Part shown: positions 8,953-16,119 of the stretch, one piece after another
Layout of the letters: each line of letters begins with the position of its first letter
How positions within the stretch are numbered: position 1 is the first letter of the stretch
NCBI GenBank assembly: GCA_029259745.1
Contig: JAJDEO010000024.1
Span: 62,001 to 126,000 of the forward strand
From: Planctomycetota bacterium
Lineage (GTDB): Bacteria; Planctomycetota; B15-G4
Length of the DNA: 64,000 bases
Direction: 5' to 3'
Made by a program: the position numbers and the translations under genes
The notes under the pieces: generated by a model
The model's input: only the letters and a program-made list of their open reading frames with translations
What the model was told of the DNA's origin: nothing
Databases searched by the model: none

Positions 8953-9303
8953 TCACGGCGCTTCGTACAGTGATAACGATTGCACGCCCTCAAGTGCTGC
9001 AGCGACGTGATCCTCACAAAGCCCCGGCTCCCCGGCGACGAGCTTCGCCAGCAGCGCGCGGAGTACGGGGCCACGCAATCCTTCGGGAAGCACGAACCAC
9101 GCCGCCTTGTTGGACATGAGCTTCGGAAAACTTCCGATACGCCTCTCGTCTGAGCCATTCCACCGCACCGCAAGGCGCCGTTCACCCGCCCAAGTTCCCC
9201 ACGCCACACTGAACCCGTTGTCCGGGCCGCCATCGAACACGACCGCCTTCAGCTTGAACTCAGCTGACGTCTGAACGTCGTTCGGATTTACGTAGTGAGA
9301 CAC
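8953..9303 (-). CDS. Hypothetical protein, 116 residues
   Basis: Unrecognised family. A GTG start at 9303 is supported by AGGAG upstream. The protein is soluble and mixed alpha/beta. It contains KLKAVVFDGGPDNGFSVAWG and ERRLAVRWNGSDERRIGSFP, then a helical C-terminus. The WAGERRLAVRWNG segment looks like a small beta-rich module. It lies between the YdeI-like gene and a YHYH lipoprotein, all on the minus strand but with gaps over 100 bp, so an operon is not implied. Confidence 0.65.
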   Translation of the reverse strand: MSHYVNPNDVQTSAEFKLKAVVFDGGPDNGFSVAWGTWAGERRLAVRWNGSDERRIGSFPKLMSNKAAWFVLPEGLRGPVLRALLAKLVAGEPGLCEDHVAAALEGVQSLSLYEAP

Positions 9304-9423
9304 GGCACAGCTCCTTTGTTTACTCGACGAGTGGTTCGGTCGTCGACCTGTATACGGAAAGACTGATCGATACTCTACTGGCCGTGCCAGTCATGGTCAC
9401 ACCACAGGCACTGTTGGGCCCGC

Positions 9424-10482
9424 TCACGGTGCTTCGCCGATCGTCCCCGGTTTGCCATGGAAGCAGCCGATGATCCGGTTACTTCCTGGGGCGCCCGCGT
9501 GATAGTGATATCCGCGCACTGCGTCGAAGTGGCCTCCGCATTCGTCCAGATCGGTTGGAGGCTGGCCCTTCGCGTCGAGTTCGGCGTACAGGCCAAATCC
9601 GTCGAGAGCGTAGCCGATCATCGGTGCATGGCCGTCGGATTGCGCGATCTCCTTCGTTCTGCCGGTGGCCGCGTGATAGTGGTAGCCCTCGTGCGGATTG
9701 AGATGCCCACCCGCGTGATCAAAGGGCGCGAGGGTGTGGGCGCCGAGGATCGCATCGAGGGGAGCCGGAGGGTCGAACTTCACGCCATTGAACGCGATCG
9801 CCAACACCACTTGTCCTGCTCCACCGCGGTTGGGGTCACCTGCGTCACCCATCGGGGGCGGACCGTCGGGGCGAGCGCCGCGCGCGGGACCTCCCTGCGG
9901 GCGTCCGAAGAAGGACGGCTTGTCTTGATAGACGGGGTGCACGGGAATGACGTACTCATTCACCTTTCGGTCGACCCATTCCGGCCTGCCTTCAACGACG
10001 TAGTTGTTGAACTTTGGATCGACGTCGGGCCGAGCGGCGGCTTCGAAGGCTTCCTTGGTGTCGGTGACGCGCACCGTGCCATCGTCGCGGTAAAGCTTCC
10101 ATTCGGGATCGTCGTAGAACTCGGCAACGTTCCTGATGAAGGGGCCATCCAAGTCATACACCTGACCGTCGCGGATCCAGATTCCGCCAGCCTCCTTGCC
10201 GTCCGTGATCGTCTTTGGCGACCAGGGCCCCATCGCATGTTCGTGCGGCTCGGAGTGAGTCCGGATCACGTAGCACCACGCGGTCGTGCCGTCCGCCAGG
10301 GACCGCTGCTCCTTCACGATCTCACTGACCAGCGCCTCGGGGATGAAGTGCGACGGGTCTACCGGAACGACGCGATCGTCAACCGCTTCAGCAGGTCGCT
10401 TGGTTGCTTCCGAAGCGCACGACACGCTCAGCATCGCAATCAATCCGATCGCGACCCGCAGCGAAACTCTCAAACCTCTCAT
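9424..10482 (-). CDS. YHYH-domain lipoprotein
   Basis: A protein of 352 residues. ATG 10482 follows a strong GGAGG. The N-terminus (VAIGLIAMLSVSCAS) is a lipoprotein signal with lipobox SVSC. A proline/glycine-rich linker near the middle (GRPQGGPARGARPDGPPP) precedes the C-terminal YHYH domain. That domain carries repeated metal-like motifs HEGYHYHAATGRTK and VRGYHYHAGAPGSN, and GYALDGFGLYAELDAKGQP in between. The family is widespread in marine bacteria and planctomycetes; the function is unknown. A GTTGGGC heptamer directly follows the stop, but no attC structure extends from it. Confidence 0.85.
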   Translation of the reverse strand: MRGLRVSLRVAIGLIAMLSVSCASEATKRPAEAVDDRVVPVDPSHFIPEALVSEIVKEQRSLADGTTAWCYVIRTHSEPHEHAMGPWSPKTITDGKEAGGIWIRDGQVYDLDGPFIRNVAEFYDDPEWKLYRDDGTVRVTDTKEAFEAAARPDVDPKFNNYVVEGRPEWVDRKVNEYVIPVHPVYQDKPSFFGRPQGGPARGARPDGPPPMGDAGDPNRGGAGQVVLAIAFNGVKFDPPAPLDAILGAHTLAPFDHAGGHLNPHEGYHYHAATGRTKEIAQSDGHAPMIGYALDGFGLYAELDAKGQPPTDLDECGGHFDAVRGYHYHAGAPGSNRIIGCFHGKPGTIGEAP

Positions 10483-10611
10483 GGCAACCTCCAACTCATG
10501 ACCGCCTCACGGCTCGGATGGCGCGGTGACCGCGGCGATCTGCTGCGGAGAAGAATCTCGCTACCGACTGGTGGCTGCGAAACGAGCGCGTACCTGACCG
10601 ACTGATCGTCA

Positions 10612-11634
10612 CTATTTGCCGCTCTCTTGCCCGAGGGCCGTGACGTCCCACACCTTCACCGACTTGTCTGTGCTACCCGACGCCAGCCGCTTACCGTCCG
10701 GGCTGAATGACACGCTCCTGACGGGGCCGCTGTGCCCTTTCAACGTGAGCGACTCGGATCCGCTCGTGGCGTCCCAAACCTTCACCGTCTGATCGAAGCA
10801 TGCCGACGCCAGCCATGTTCCGTCCGGGCTGAATGACAAGCCATTGATCTCGCTGGTGTGCCCTTTCAACGTGAGTGACTCCGCCCCACTCGTGGCGTCC
10901 CAAACCTTCACCGCCTGATCCCCGCCGCCCGACGCCAGCCACTTGCCGTCTGGGCTGAACGCGACGCACATCACGTAACTGGAGTGTCCTTTCAACGTGA
11001 GCAACTCGGCGCCGCTCGTGGCGTCCCAAACCTTCACCGTTTGATCCAAGCTGGCCGACGCCAGCCGCTTCCCGTCCGGGCTGAACGCCACGCTCCAGAC
11101 TTCGCCGCTGTGCCCCGTCAAGGAGAGCAACTCCGCTCCACTCGTGGCGTCCCATACCTTCACCGTTTTATCGGAGCTGGCCGACGCCAGCCGCTCCCCG
11201 TCGGGGCTGAACGCCGCGAAATAGGTCCCCATGGCGTGTCCTTCGCAGGTGAAAGACTCTGCTCCCGTCGCGGCGTCCCACACCTTCACCGTCCGATCGA
11301 AGCTCGTCGACGCCAGCGACTTTCCGTCCGGGCTGAACGCCACGCTCGAGACCACATGGGCGTGCCCGTTCAACGTGAGCAACTCCGCTCCGCTCGAGGC
11401 GTCCCACACCTTCACCGTTCTATCCGAGCTGGCCGATGCCAGCCGCTTCCCGTCCGGGCTGAACGCCACGCCATAGACCCGGTTCGCGTGCCCGCTCAAC
11501 GTGAGCGGCTCGTCACTAGTCGACTGCGAAGTGGCGAAAGGCATGCAGACGAAAACCACGACCAATGCTGTACAAAATCTCGCGGCCCAAGAGCCGCCGC
11601 GAGACCATCGTTTGCCTGACGGAGCGTTTCTCAT
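10612..11634 (-). CDS. Secreted WD40-repeat protein (single seven-bladed propeller)
   Basis: A protein of 340 residues from ATG 11634, which overlaps the stop of the upstream membrane gene as ATGA, so translation is probably coupled. A signal peptide (FCTALVVVFVCMPFATSQS) is followed by seven near-identical WD repeats of about 42 residues. Each follows the scheme LTLKGHSxxVxxVAFSPDGK, LASASxDxTVKVWDATSG. Such high similarity between blades suggests recent internal duplication and a single closed propeller used as a protein-binding platform. It lies in the distal part of the cassette island (see the attC at 12015), but no attC is visible downstream of it. 10483-10611 holds no recognisable feature. 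Confidence 0.85.
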   Translation of the reverse strand: MRNAPSGKRWSRGGSWAARFCTALVVVFVCMPFATSQSTSDEPLTLSGHANRVYGVAFSPDGKRLASASSDRTVKVWDASSGAELLTLNGHAHVVSSVAFSPDGKSLASTSFDRTVKVWDAATGAESFTCEGHAMGTYFAAFSPDGERLASASSDKTVKVWDATSGAELLSLTGHSGEVWSVAFSPDGKRLASASLDQTVKVWDATSGAELLTLKGHSSYVMCVAFSPDGKWLASGGGDQAVKVWDATSGAESLTLKGHTSEINGLSFSPDGTWLASACFDQTVKVWDATSGSESLTLKGHSGPVRSVSFSPDGKRLASGSTDKSVKVWDVTALGQESGK

Positions 11635-11993
11635 GTCGTGCCGTCCTCTTTCATGGATGTAAAGTGTTCCGAAGACGCACCCCCGTGGCGCGCAGCGCCG
11701 TCCGCTGCGAACGCTCGTTGGGCAGCCTCGCTCGCAGCCCGCTTCTCGATGTGAAGTCCGAGCCACCAGATCGCGACGCCGAGAACCACCACGGCCCAGC
11801 GTAACGCTGAGGGTCCGCCTGGAGAAAACTGGCTCGTTGCGACGATCGCGATGCAGCCACCGCTGAGGCAAGCCTGCCCTGCCGCACTTGCACCGCCCCA
11901 GTAAGTGGCAGGCAACTCACGCGACGTGTGCCGATAGGCGTTGATCGCAGCGAGTGCTGCAAACGCCGCCATCACCCAGCCAATGAGATCCAT
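11631..11993 (-). CDS. Small membrane protein, coupled to the WD40 gene
   Basis: A protein of 120 residues from ATG 11993. About three membrane helices are visible: MDLIGWVMAAFAALAAINAY, AACLSGGCIAIVATS-like middle (GQACLSGGCIAIVATS), and ALRWAVVVLGVAIWWLGLHI. A polar tail follows. Its TGA overlaps the ATG of the WD40 gene (11631-11634). It begins about 20 bp after a GTTGGGC integron simple site (12015-12021 on the complement), so it would be the first gene of the cassette after the IS-interrupted attC. Not recognised as a known family. Confidence 0.65.
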   Translation of the reverse strand: MDLIGWVMAAFAALAAINAYRHTSRELPATYWGGASAAGQACLSGGCIAIVATSQFSPGGPSALRWAVVVLGVAIWWLGLHIEKRAASEAAQRAFAADGAARHGGASSEHFTSMKEDGTT

Positions 11994-12014
11994 TATTCGC
12001 GAACTCCGTCTTCT

Positions 12015-12071
12015 GCCCAACGTGGTTGCGGTGCAGCGGCAGCGCGCAACGACTTCCGCTGCAAGCGCTTG
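12015..12071 (-). other. attC site of the HEPN cassette, larger part (interrupted by an insertion sequence)
   Basis: Reading on the minus strand, this piece ends in the simple site GTTGGGC (complement 12015-12021), preceded by CCAC and a palindromic arm. It closely resembles the intact attC at 14379-14445: both contain CGCAACCACGTT and a GCGCYTGCARCGGA-type segment on the complement. The missing start of the site, GGATAAC, lies at 13690-13696 on the other side of the element. Joining the two gives a site of about 63 bp, similar in size to the three intact sites here. Confidence 0.8.
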
Positions 12072-12160
12072 ATCCTCATCAAAGGCCCCTCCTGAGCCGC
12101 GCGACGAGCACGGCTACGTTGGATGGCTCGTAACCCCCATCCATCGTCAGGAGGAACCCG

Positions 12161-13192
12161 ATGAGATTCTACACGTCGAAGCACGCGCACACCTGCGGGA
12201 TCGACCTTCACGCGCGCACGATGTACCTCTGCATCCTCAACCGCGACAGCGAGTCCTTCTCCACCGCGACATGCGCTCGTCGCCGGAGGCACTTCTCGAC
12301 GCCATCGCTCCGTTTCGCGATGACCTCGTCATCGGCGCCGAGTGCATGTTCACGTGGTAGATCTCTGCGCACGCGAGCGAATCCCCTTCGTCCTTGGTCA
12401 CGCGCTCTACATGAAAGCGATTCACGGCGGGAAGACCAAGAGCGACAAGATCGACGCCCACAAGATCGCAGCGCTGCTGCAGAGCGGGATGATGCCGATG
12501 GCATACGTCTACCCTCGCGAGATGCGCGCCACGCGCGACTTGCTGCGACGCTGCGTCTTGTCCGCCAGCGAGGCGAGCTGCTGACTCACATCCAGAACAC
12601 CTACCACCAACACAACCTCGCCCTGCCGAACCGCCGGATCGCCTATCGATCGAATCGCCAAGGCGTCGGCCTCGGCTTCGCAGACCCGAGCACGCGACGC
12701 AACATCGAGATCGACCTCGAACTCATCGATCACTACGACTCGATGATCCGTGCGCTCGAGCTCTTTCTCGTCCGGCGAGCGAAGACCCATCAACCGACGA
12801 ACTTTCATCGCCTGCGAACGATCCCGGGCATCGGCAAGATCCTCTCGATGACGCTGCTGTACGAGATCCATGACATCGACCGCTTCCCGCGCGTCCAACA
12901 GTTTGCCTCATACGCCAGCCTTGTCCGCGGGACGAAGACCAGCGCTGGCAAGAAAGTCGGCACGAGCGGCAAGAAGATCGGCAACGTCCACCTCAAGTGG
13001 GCCTTCTCGGAAGCCGCCGTCCTCTTCCTCGCGAAGTGTGACGGTGCCAAGGCTCTGCAAGCTCGGATCGAGCGTAAGCACGGGAAGGCAAAGTCGCTCA
13101 GCATCCTCGCCCACAAGATCGGACGCGCCGTCTACCACATGCTCTCGCGAGGCACGGTCTTCGAAGTCGAACGCTTCCTCGCTCGCACCTGA
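12161..13192 (+). pseudogene. IS110-family transposase, frameshifted in the middle
   Basis: The start has AGGAGG upstream. The N-terminus HTCGIDLHARTMYLCILNRD carries the first catalytic Asp. The C-terminus has the Transposase_20 fold (RLRTIPGIGKILSMTLLYEI, SGKKIGNVHLKWAFSEAAVL). Between about 12253 and 12553 the correct protein lies in the other forward frames: LLHRDMRSSPEALLDAIAPF and IGAECMFTW, then LCARERIPFVLGHALYMKAI and KTKSDKIDAHKIAALL. Indels are inferred near 12253, 12359 (about 10 bp lost) and 12550. Together they restore the original frame, so the nominal 343-residue ORF is open but lacks the Glu and Asp residues of the DEDD catalytic set. It is presumably inactive; assembly error is the alternative. 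Confidence 0.85.
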
Positions 13193-13690
13193 CGGAGGGG
13201 AGCGAGCGAGCCCACCGTCTAACTCGCGACCACACGGGTCGAGCCGCTGACCGATTGCAGCACTCATGGTGCCATCGAGCCCGGCACTGCGATCCTCGGC
13301 ACCGAGACCTGGCCGCCCGACGCTTGATTGGACGCTCGCTCCCGCTCCGACCATCTCGACAAGACTGATCATCAACCTCCGACTCTGCCCCTCCCCCGAG
13401 CTCGTCACCAACTGGCGCACTCCGCCAGCACCCCTTGAGTGAGCCGGTACGAGGGAACCGATGGGTTTCTCGGACGCGGGTGACATCTCACCCGTACCGC
13501 GCACCGGCCATGACGGCCGCCCTGTCGCGGCTGATCCGCAATAAGTGTTTGGTGCAGAGTCCTCTGCGCCCACATCGAAAACGAAGCCAGGGAACGAGAT
13601 CTCATCTCGGTCGACGTCGCGACGACGCAGGGCTCATCGAGCGCTTGCGACGGAGAGAATCCATCTTGACATCAACGGGCCTTATAAGTG
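13193..13690 (+). ncRNA. Right-end non-coding region of the IS, candidate bridge (seek) RNA
   Basis: No convincing coding frame is present. In the IS1111 subgroup a structured RNA that guides target choice is encoded downstream of the transposase. Here AGCGCTTG at 13640-13647 equals the target half at 12064-12071. ATAAGTGTT at 13541-13549 equals the right-end junction at 13684-13692. A perfect inverted repeat GCAGAG/CTCTGC lies at 13554-13567. These are short matches and the RNA boundaries are not defined. Confidence 0.4.
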
Positions 13691-13696
13691 TTATCC
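13690..13696 (-). other. Leading simple site (R'') of the interrupted HEPN-cassette attC
   Basis: On the minus strand GGATAAC follows the HEPN stop codon by two bases. It is the exact complement of GTTATCC, the site that opens the same cassette at 14379-14385. The remainder of this attC lies at 12015-12071. Confidence 0.75.
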
Positions 13697-13698
13697 GC

Positions 13699-14361
13699 TC
13701 ACCACAACGACTTTCCGGTAGATCCCTTGACGTGGGTATTTACGCGTCCTCCGGTCTTGCTCACTAGTCGTTTCACATGATTGAGGTACGTCGTGACATG
13801 GGTCTTTTTCACACTGCTAGCTGCTGATCCTCGGTGCGCAATAGCACCGCGAAGGGAGACGTATTTGTCAAGCTTCGACCGAGCCTGCGACACGGACATC
13901 CCCTTCCAGTTCCAGGAGCGAGACAAGCTCACCAACCCGATTGCGGACTTAAACAAGTCGTCGATTTGCCCCGATTTTGGCGTATTGAGTCGACGGTTTC
14001 GCTCCTCGGTCAGCGACGCCAGTCGCACCCGTACGCGAGCCTGCCAGCCGGCGTCCGACAGGTCCCACATGGCAAGTTCGTTCTTGTCGGCTGCAATCTC
14101 GGCCGCGATCCTTTTCTTCAGCTCCTTTGGGAGCGCCGATGCGGATGGCACGTGGCCGACAAGGTGCTCTAAGGCCTCCGCGGCAATGTCTTCGCAGTAC
14201 GCCTCCCACACAGCTGTAATCAGTACGATTCCTGACTTGTTGAGAACTTCGAGCCCGAATCGGCGGCCCTGCGCGTCGCCGCCGACGTCCTCGTGAATCT
14301 CTAACAGTCGCTCGACGTCCTTGACGTTTCGATCAAAGGCTCGACGGGCGTCACTTGCCAT
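13699..14361 (-). CDS. HEPN-domain protein (RiboL-PSP-HEPN type), integron cassette gene
   Basis: A protein of 220 residues. ATG 14361 has AAGGA at seven bases. It is all-helical. The diagnostic Rx4-6H motif of HEPN ribonucleases is seen as R171-GAIA-H176 in SLRGAIAHRGSA. Upstream, NKSGIVLITAVWEAYCEDIA matches the N-terminal helix of the RiboL-PSP-HEPN group, found in stress and defence contexts. If active it would cut RNA; the partner or trigger is unknown. The gene fills a cassette flanked by GTTATCC (start) and GGATAAC (end). The codon mix is more AT-rich than the chromosomal neighbours, which fits transfer. Confidence 0.75.
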   Translation of the reverse strand: MASDARRAFDRNVKDVERLLEIHEDVGGDAQGRRFGLEVLNKSGIVLITAVWEAYCEDIAAEALEHLVGHVPSASALPKELKKRIAAEIAADKNELAMWDLSDAGWQARVRVRLASLTEERNRRLNTPKSGQIDDLFKSAIGLVSLSRSWNWKGMSVSQARSKLDKYVSLRGAIAHRGSAASSVKKTHVTTYLNHVKRLVSKTGGRVNTHVKGSTGKSLW

Positions 14362-14378
14362 GTGCAGGTCCTTGGTTC

Positions 14379-14445
14379 GGATAACGTGGTTGCGCTTCAA
14401 CGGTGGGCCGCGCAGCGGACCATCCGTTGCAGGCGCTTGTTGGAC
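14379..14445 (-). other. Integron attC site downstream of the Imm50-like gene
   Basis: This 67-bp site reads on the minus strand from GTCCAAC (14439-14445) to GTTATCC (14379-14385). Imperfectly palindromic arms between them share sequence with the site at 12015. The first heptamer is complementary to the leading site of its own cassette (GTTGGAC at 14899-14905), the second to the trailing site of the HEPN cassette. This is the arrangement produced by site-specific insertion between G and TT of GTTRRRY. Confidence 0.85.
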
Positions 14446-14450
14446 GGCTG

Positions 14451-14882
14451 CTACTCGGTGTCTTTCTCACCGTCGGCCTCCCATGGCTTGACAGACTCGA
14501 CCTCCGCGCCGCGACACAAGAACGTTGAGTGCACACCGAACGAGCCGTCGAAGCTTACCTCATACTTCAGGCGATCAAGTTGCCGGTCTCCGATGTCAGT
14601 GATACTCAACCCGAAGAGAACATTCTGATTGTTCCAATCTTCTAGCCGAACTTCATCGACACCTCGAAACCGGAACGAAACTTCGACGTGGTGCCTTAGA
14701 ACGAAGTGGCCGCCAGGTGCCACTTGGTCCGTGATCTCGAACGCATGAATGTCCGCGCGAAGATCGGGACCATCCGCGAACGGAATCGCGCGTAGTAGCT
14801 CAAGGCGAACGACCTCGGCATCGTGAAACGAAGGCCAGTGGCCGAACACGTCCGTAACCAACTTCGCCCCCGGGATATCCAT
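14451..14882 (-). CDS. Imm50-like immunity family protein, integron cassette gene
   Basis: A protein of 143 residues, MDIPGAKLVTDVFGHWPSFH followed by DAEVVRLELL. The FGxWPSFHDAEV motif is the hallmark of the Imm50 family of polymorphic-toxin immunity proteins. The remainder is beta-rich (HFVLRHHVEVSFRFRGVDEV) and acidic at the end, usual for immunity proteins. No toxin with a matching delivery domain lies nearby, so it is an orphan here, perhaps protecting against toxins of competitors. Its cassette is bounded by GTTGGAC (14899-14905) and GTCCAAC (14439-14445). Confidence 0.7.
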   Translation of the reverse strand: MDIPGAKLVTDVFGHWPSFHDAEVVRLELLRAIPFADGPDLRADIHAFEITDQVAPGGHFVLRHHVEVSFRFRGVDEVRLEDWNNQNVLFGLSITDIGDRQLDRLKYEVSFDGSFGVHSTFLCRGAEVESVKPWEADGEKDTE

Positions 14883-14898
14883 CAGCGGCTACCAATCC

Positions 14899-14961
14899 GT
14901 CCAACGTGGTTGCCGATCACCGGCGGCGCGGAGCGGCGTCCGTGTGCAGCGCGGGTTGGGC
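14899..14961 (-). other. Integron attC site downstream of the nuclease-like gene
   Basis: A 63-bp site from GCCCAAC (14955-14961, directly after the nuclease stop codon) to GTTGGAC (14899-14905), minus strand. The interior contains the near-palindrome built around GGCGGCGCGGAGCGGCGTCC on the plus strand. It is very similar to the site at 15755, sharing GTTGCCG-TCACCGGCGGCGCG on the plus strand. Confidence 0.88.
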
Positions 14962-15735
14962 TCATCGGAAGATCTGCTGTTTCATCACATCTACATCTTC
15001 ATCGAGAACGCCTAGGAAGCTCTGTAGCTGATCGAAGGCGACGACATCGAGCAAGAAGTTCTCATGTACTCGACGGCCTTGTTGACTGAGATACGCGTAG
15101 TCCACATCAAGCATGAAGCAATCTTCGATTCGCGAGGCCTCTTCCGGGCCGTCGACGTCCGTGCGCCACATCGACGAGAAGTCGTTGCACACAATGACCG
15201 GAAGCTCCACAAGCTCCTCAGGCCAAGGTTCATCCTCGCGGTTGATCGTGGACACCCCGCGCAGATACACCATCGCGTGGAGGACCTGGTTTATCGCGCC
15301 ATAGAGCGACCCGCGATCACTTCGACCCGATGGATCAGACTCGAACAGCTTTGCAGCTTCATCAGAGGAAGAAAGATAGTGGTGCTTATCCGTGTAAGCG
15401 TTGTTCTCTCGAAGTGGAGAGTGATGGCAAAGCCATCGCCGCGCAGCACTGCGATCGAGCCGATCGAACCAGAGGAGGGATTGTTGAGCGACATACTTGC
15501 ATTCAACGAATAGCCGCAGACGTAATCGCGTGACCGACTGTCCGTCACGGTGGCGCACGTCCCAAGACTTCTCTACTACCAGGTCGATCTCGCGAGATTT
15601 GTTGGAACTCGCGTCCAGGTAGTAGGGGCTCACCGACACATCCCAAGATGCCCCTCGAAAGGCTCGCACAACAGATGCATGAAAGCGACTGCCCCCGGCC
15701 GTCAACATCCTCGTCACTTTGTCTGGGACTTCCAT
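14962..15735 (-). CDS. PD-(D/E)XK nuclease-like protein, integron cassette gene
   Basis: A protein of 257 residues. The N-terminal third has a restriction-endonuclease-like core: an N-terminal helix with FHASVVRAFRGASWDVSVSP, then SREIDLVVEKSW with D51, then LRLRLFVECKYV giving E78-x-K80. That is the spacing of a PD-(D/E)XK active site. The C-terminal two thirds (GSLYGAINQVLHAMVYLRGV) are unrecognised and may bind a partner or target. Substrate and phenotype are unknown. A solitary nuclease without a methyltransferase suggests either a defence effector or a repair-type enzyme. Flanked by GTTGGGC (15755) and GCCCAAC (14955), so it is a mobile cassette. Confidence 0.65.
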   Translation of the reverse strand: MEVPDKVTRMLTAGGSRFHASVVRAFRGASWDVSVSPYYLDASSNKSREIDLVVEKSWDVRHRDGQSVTRLRLRLFVECKYVAQQSLLWFDRLDRSAARRWLCHHSPLRENNAYTDKHHYLSSSDEAAKLFESDPSGRSDRGSLYGAINQVLHAMVYLRGVSTINREDEPWPEELVELPVIVCNDFSSMWRTDVDGPEEASRIEDCFMLDVDYAYLSQQGRRVHENFLLDVVAFDQLQSFLGVLDEDVDVMKQQIFR

Positions 15736-15754
15736 TCAATGCGACCCTAGGTAT

Positions 15755-15818
15755 GCCCAACGGGGTTGCCGCTCACCGGCGGCGCGAAGCGCCGGCCGCG
15801 TGCAGCGGCGGGTTGGGC
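15755..15818 (-). other. Integron attC site downstream of the small membrane gene
   Basis: A 64-bp site from GCCCAAC (15812-15818) to GTTGGGC (15755-15761), minus strand. The ends are perfect complements. The interior forms a hairpin around GGCGGCGCGAAGCGCCGGCC on the plus strand, and the outer arms GTTGCCGCT and GTGCAGCGGCGGG pair partly. This is the clearest attC in the window. Confidence 0.92.
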
Positions 15819-15823
15819 AGCCA

Positions 15824-16102
15824 TTAGTCAAGGGAGGCATCAGTTGAAGAGTCGCCGTGCTTTGCGCGCATCCTGAGGCGCCTGCCAGAGACGGCTGCGA
15901 TAGCGACCGCAGTAGCAAGCACAATAAACGCAATGGCCCCAACAAGTGGCCATCCCTCCAGTGGTGTGTACCCGGTGGTCCCACCGATTGCAGCCAATCC
16001 GAGCACTAGGATCAGAATACTGCCGACGCTCGCCCCAAAGTCTGCTCGAATCACTGCTCGAAGCGATGGACTCGGCCTGCCGCGACCTCTATTGGCACTC
16101 AT
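15824..16102 (-). CDS. Small two-helix membrane protein, integron cassette gene
   Basis: A protein of 92 residues. ATG 16102 has GAGGAG at seven bases. A basic N-terminus (MSANRGRGRPSPSLRAVIRA) precedes two membrane helices (VGSILILVLGLAAIGGTTGY and WPLVGAIAFIVLATAVAIAA) and a short polar tail. No family is recognised; many cassette genes encode such small membrane proteins. The cassette opens with GTTGGGC (16120-16126, complement) and closes with GCCCAAC (15812-15818). Confidence 0.65.
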   Translation of the reverse strand: MSANRGRGRPSPSLRAVIRADFGASVGSILILVLGLAAIGGTTGYTPLEGWPLVGAIAFIVLATAVAIAAVSGRRLRMRAKHGDSSTDASLD

Positions 16103-16119
16103 GACTCACTCCTCTGACT

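Larger units (their letters stand above)
12072..13690 (+). mobile_element. IS110-family element of the IS1111 type inserted in an attC site
   Basis: The boundaries (±1 bp) come from the split attC: target left half AGCGCTTG ends at 12071 and the right half (G)TTATCC begins at 13690/13691. No target duplication longer than one base is seen, as expected for this family. Subterminal inverted repeats AAGGCCC at 12082-12088 and GGGCCTT at 13677-13683 lie 10 and 7 bp from the ends, a feature of the IS1111 subgroup and absent from IS110 proper. The transposase (12161-13192) reads opposite to the cassette genes. A 500-bp right-end non-coding region follows it. Some IS1111 elements are known to target attC specifically. 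Confidence 0.75.

Noticed and set aside
9413..9419. GTTGGGC directly after the YHYH lipoprotein stop, as a possible further attC
   Set aside because: No complementary end or palindromic arms follow within about 140 bp, so a single heptamer is likely chance.
12908..13573. A 221-residue minus-strand frame over the IS transposase end
   Set aside because: It is the antisense shadow of the conserved transposase C-terminus and has no recognisable motif.
12015..14445. The small repeats near 12.0 and 14.4 kb as plain inverted-repeat sequences or a transposon end
   Set aside because: The heptamers match per cassette and the intervening arms form attC-like hairpins, so integron sites explain them better.
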